Shown: positions 63,573-64,000 of the stretch, piece by piece
Layout of the letters: each line of letters begins with the position of its first letter
Numbering within the stretch: position 1 is the stretch's first letter
NCBI RefSeq assembly: GCF_007828215.1
Contig: NZ_VIUE01000007.1
Location: 62,001 to 126,000 of the forward strand
Direction of reading: 5' to 3'
Length of the DNA: 64,000 nucleotides
Source: Pseudomonas sp. SJZ074
GTDB taxonomy: Bacteria; Pseudomonadota; Gammaproteobacteria; Pseudomonadales; Pseudomonadaceae
The notes under the pieces: model-generated
The model's input: only the letters and a program-made list of their open reading frames with translations
Told to the model about the DNA's origin: nothing
The model's database searches: none
Made by a program: the position numbers and the translations under genes

Positions 63573-64000
63573 TCAGAGCAGGAAGCTCAAGCCCACGCTG
63601 AACAGCAAAGCCGCGAACAGCCGCTTGAGCAAGCGCGGCGACAGGCGATGGGCCAGTCGTGCGCCAACGCGGGCGAAGACCATGCTCGTCAGGGCGATGC
63701 CCAGCAGCGCCGGCAAATACACAAAACCGAGACTATGGGCCGGCAACAGCGGATCGTGCCAGCCCAGAATCATGAAACTTAATGCACTGACCAGGGCGAT
63801 CGGCAAGCCGCAGGCCGACGAGGTGGCCACTGCCTGCTGCATGGGCACGCTGCGCCAGGTCAGGAACGGTACGGTGAGCGAACCGCCGCCGATGCCGAAA
63901 ATCGCCGAGGCCCAGCCGACGACCGTGCCGGCCAGGGTCAACCCGGCCTTGCCAGGCACCGTGCGGCTGGCCTTGGGCTTGAAATCCAGGGCCAGCTGCG
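63573..64000 (-). CDS. TSUP (TauE/SafE) family permease, 5' part outside the window
   Basis: The frame stays open to the right edge, so only the C-terminal part is present (about 142 codons). Membrane helices LAGTVVGWASAIFGIGGGSLTVPFL and SFMILGWHDPLLPAHSLGFVYLPALLGIALTSMVFAR, and the TSUP motif GIGGGSLTVPFL, are visible. These are sulfite/sulfonate or sulfoacetate exporters, or of unknown specificity. In Pseudomonas it commonly lies beside lgt-thyA. The visible internal GTG at 63959 is not the start. Confidence 0.88.
   Translation of the reverse strand, partial: QLALDFKPKASRTVPGKAGLTLAGTVVGWASAIFGIGGGSLTVPFLTWRSVPMQQAVATSSACGLPIALVSALSFMILGWHDPLLPAHSLGFVYLPALLGIALTSMVFARVGARLAHRLSPRLLKRLFAALLFSVGLSFLL

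Noticed and set aside
1..64000. CRISPR arrays, tRNA or rRNA genes
   Set aside because: I saw no short regularly spaced direct repeats of CRISPR type and no cloverleaf or rRNA-like sequence; the regular repeats are the coding repeats and REP elements.

Overview
The window reads as chromosome of a fluorescent-group Pseudomonas. The evidence is the lap adhesin locus (lapG, lapD, lapA, lapE, lapB, lapC), a triABC-type efflux operon, a cadA/cadR pair, GC-rich coding sequence, and many copies of the Pseudomonas REP palindrome (GTGGGAGCG-GCTTGCTCGCGA type) between genes. No rRNA, tRNA, CRISPR array, insertion sequence or integrase was seen.

Layout. 1-1149: a GntR/FCD regulator. 1219-20095: c-di-GMP-controlled surface adhesion. 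LapG (periplasmic protease) and LapD (degenerate GGDEF/EAL receptor) are separated from LapA and its exporter by repeats, a translationally coupled small ORF plus DUF6124 gene, and a small conserved gene. LapA (3010 aa) carries a TAAG LapG site at residues 107-110 and 13 tandem 300-bp repeats; lapE-lapB-lapC run divergently from it. 20369-24237: a sulfonate/sulfate-ester-type uptake set (TauD-like dioxygenase, binding protein, ATPase, permease). 24540-25091: an AT-rich orphan. 25631-29999: a three-gene set ending in an unusual hydrolase-like/PEP-synthase-like fusion.

30183-47544 is the most unusual part. It encodes two HlyD-type adaptors, an M50 metalloprotease fused to a lipoyl/HlyD region, a GNAT, two tail-collar (microcystin-dependent type) proteins flanking a DUF6916 protein, a sulfotransferase, a 2107-aa LEPR-motif/DUF4347/Ig-repeat protein, a TolC-like lipoprotein, an Asp/Asn beta-hydroxylase with a Nif11-like tail, and a second sulfotransferase. 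No ABC ATPase is present. I read it as a candidate export and modification system for a giant surface protein that I cannot match to a named system; this is inference.

47587-64000 is more ordinary: a slipin/NfeD pair, DUF2789, an RBBP9-type hydrolase, a sigma-54 activator without a DNA-binding domain, a MetQ-like binding protein, a 31-aa small protein, an AAA ATPase, triABC, cadA/cadR with a clear MerR-type operator, thyA, lgt and the start-truncated end of a TSUP permease. A shared TTATTCCTTAA motif upstream of the hydrolase/activator pair and of the MetQ-like gene suggests a common regulator, perhaps of sulfur-starvation genes.
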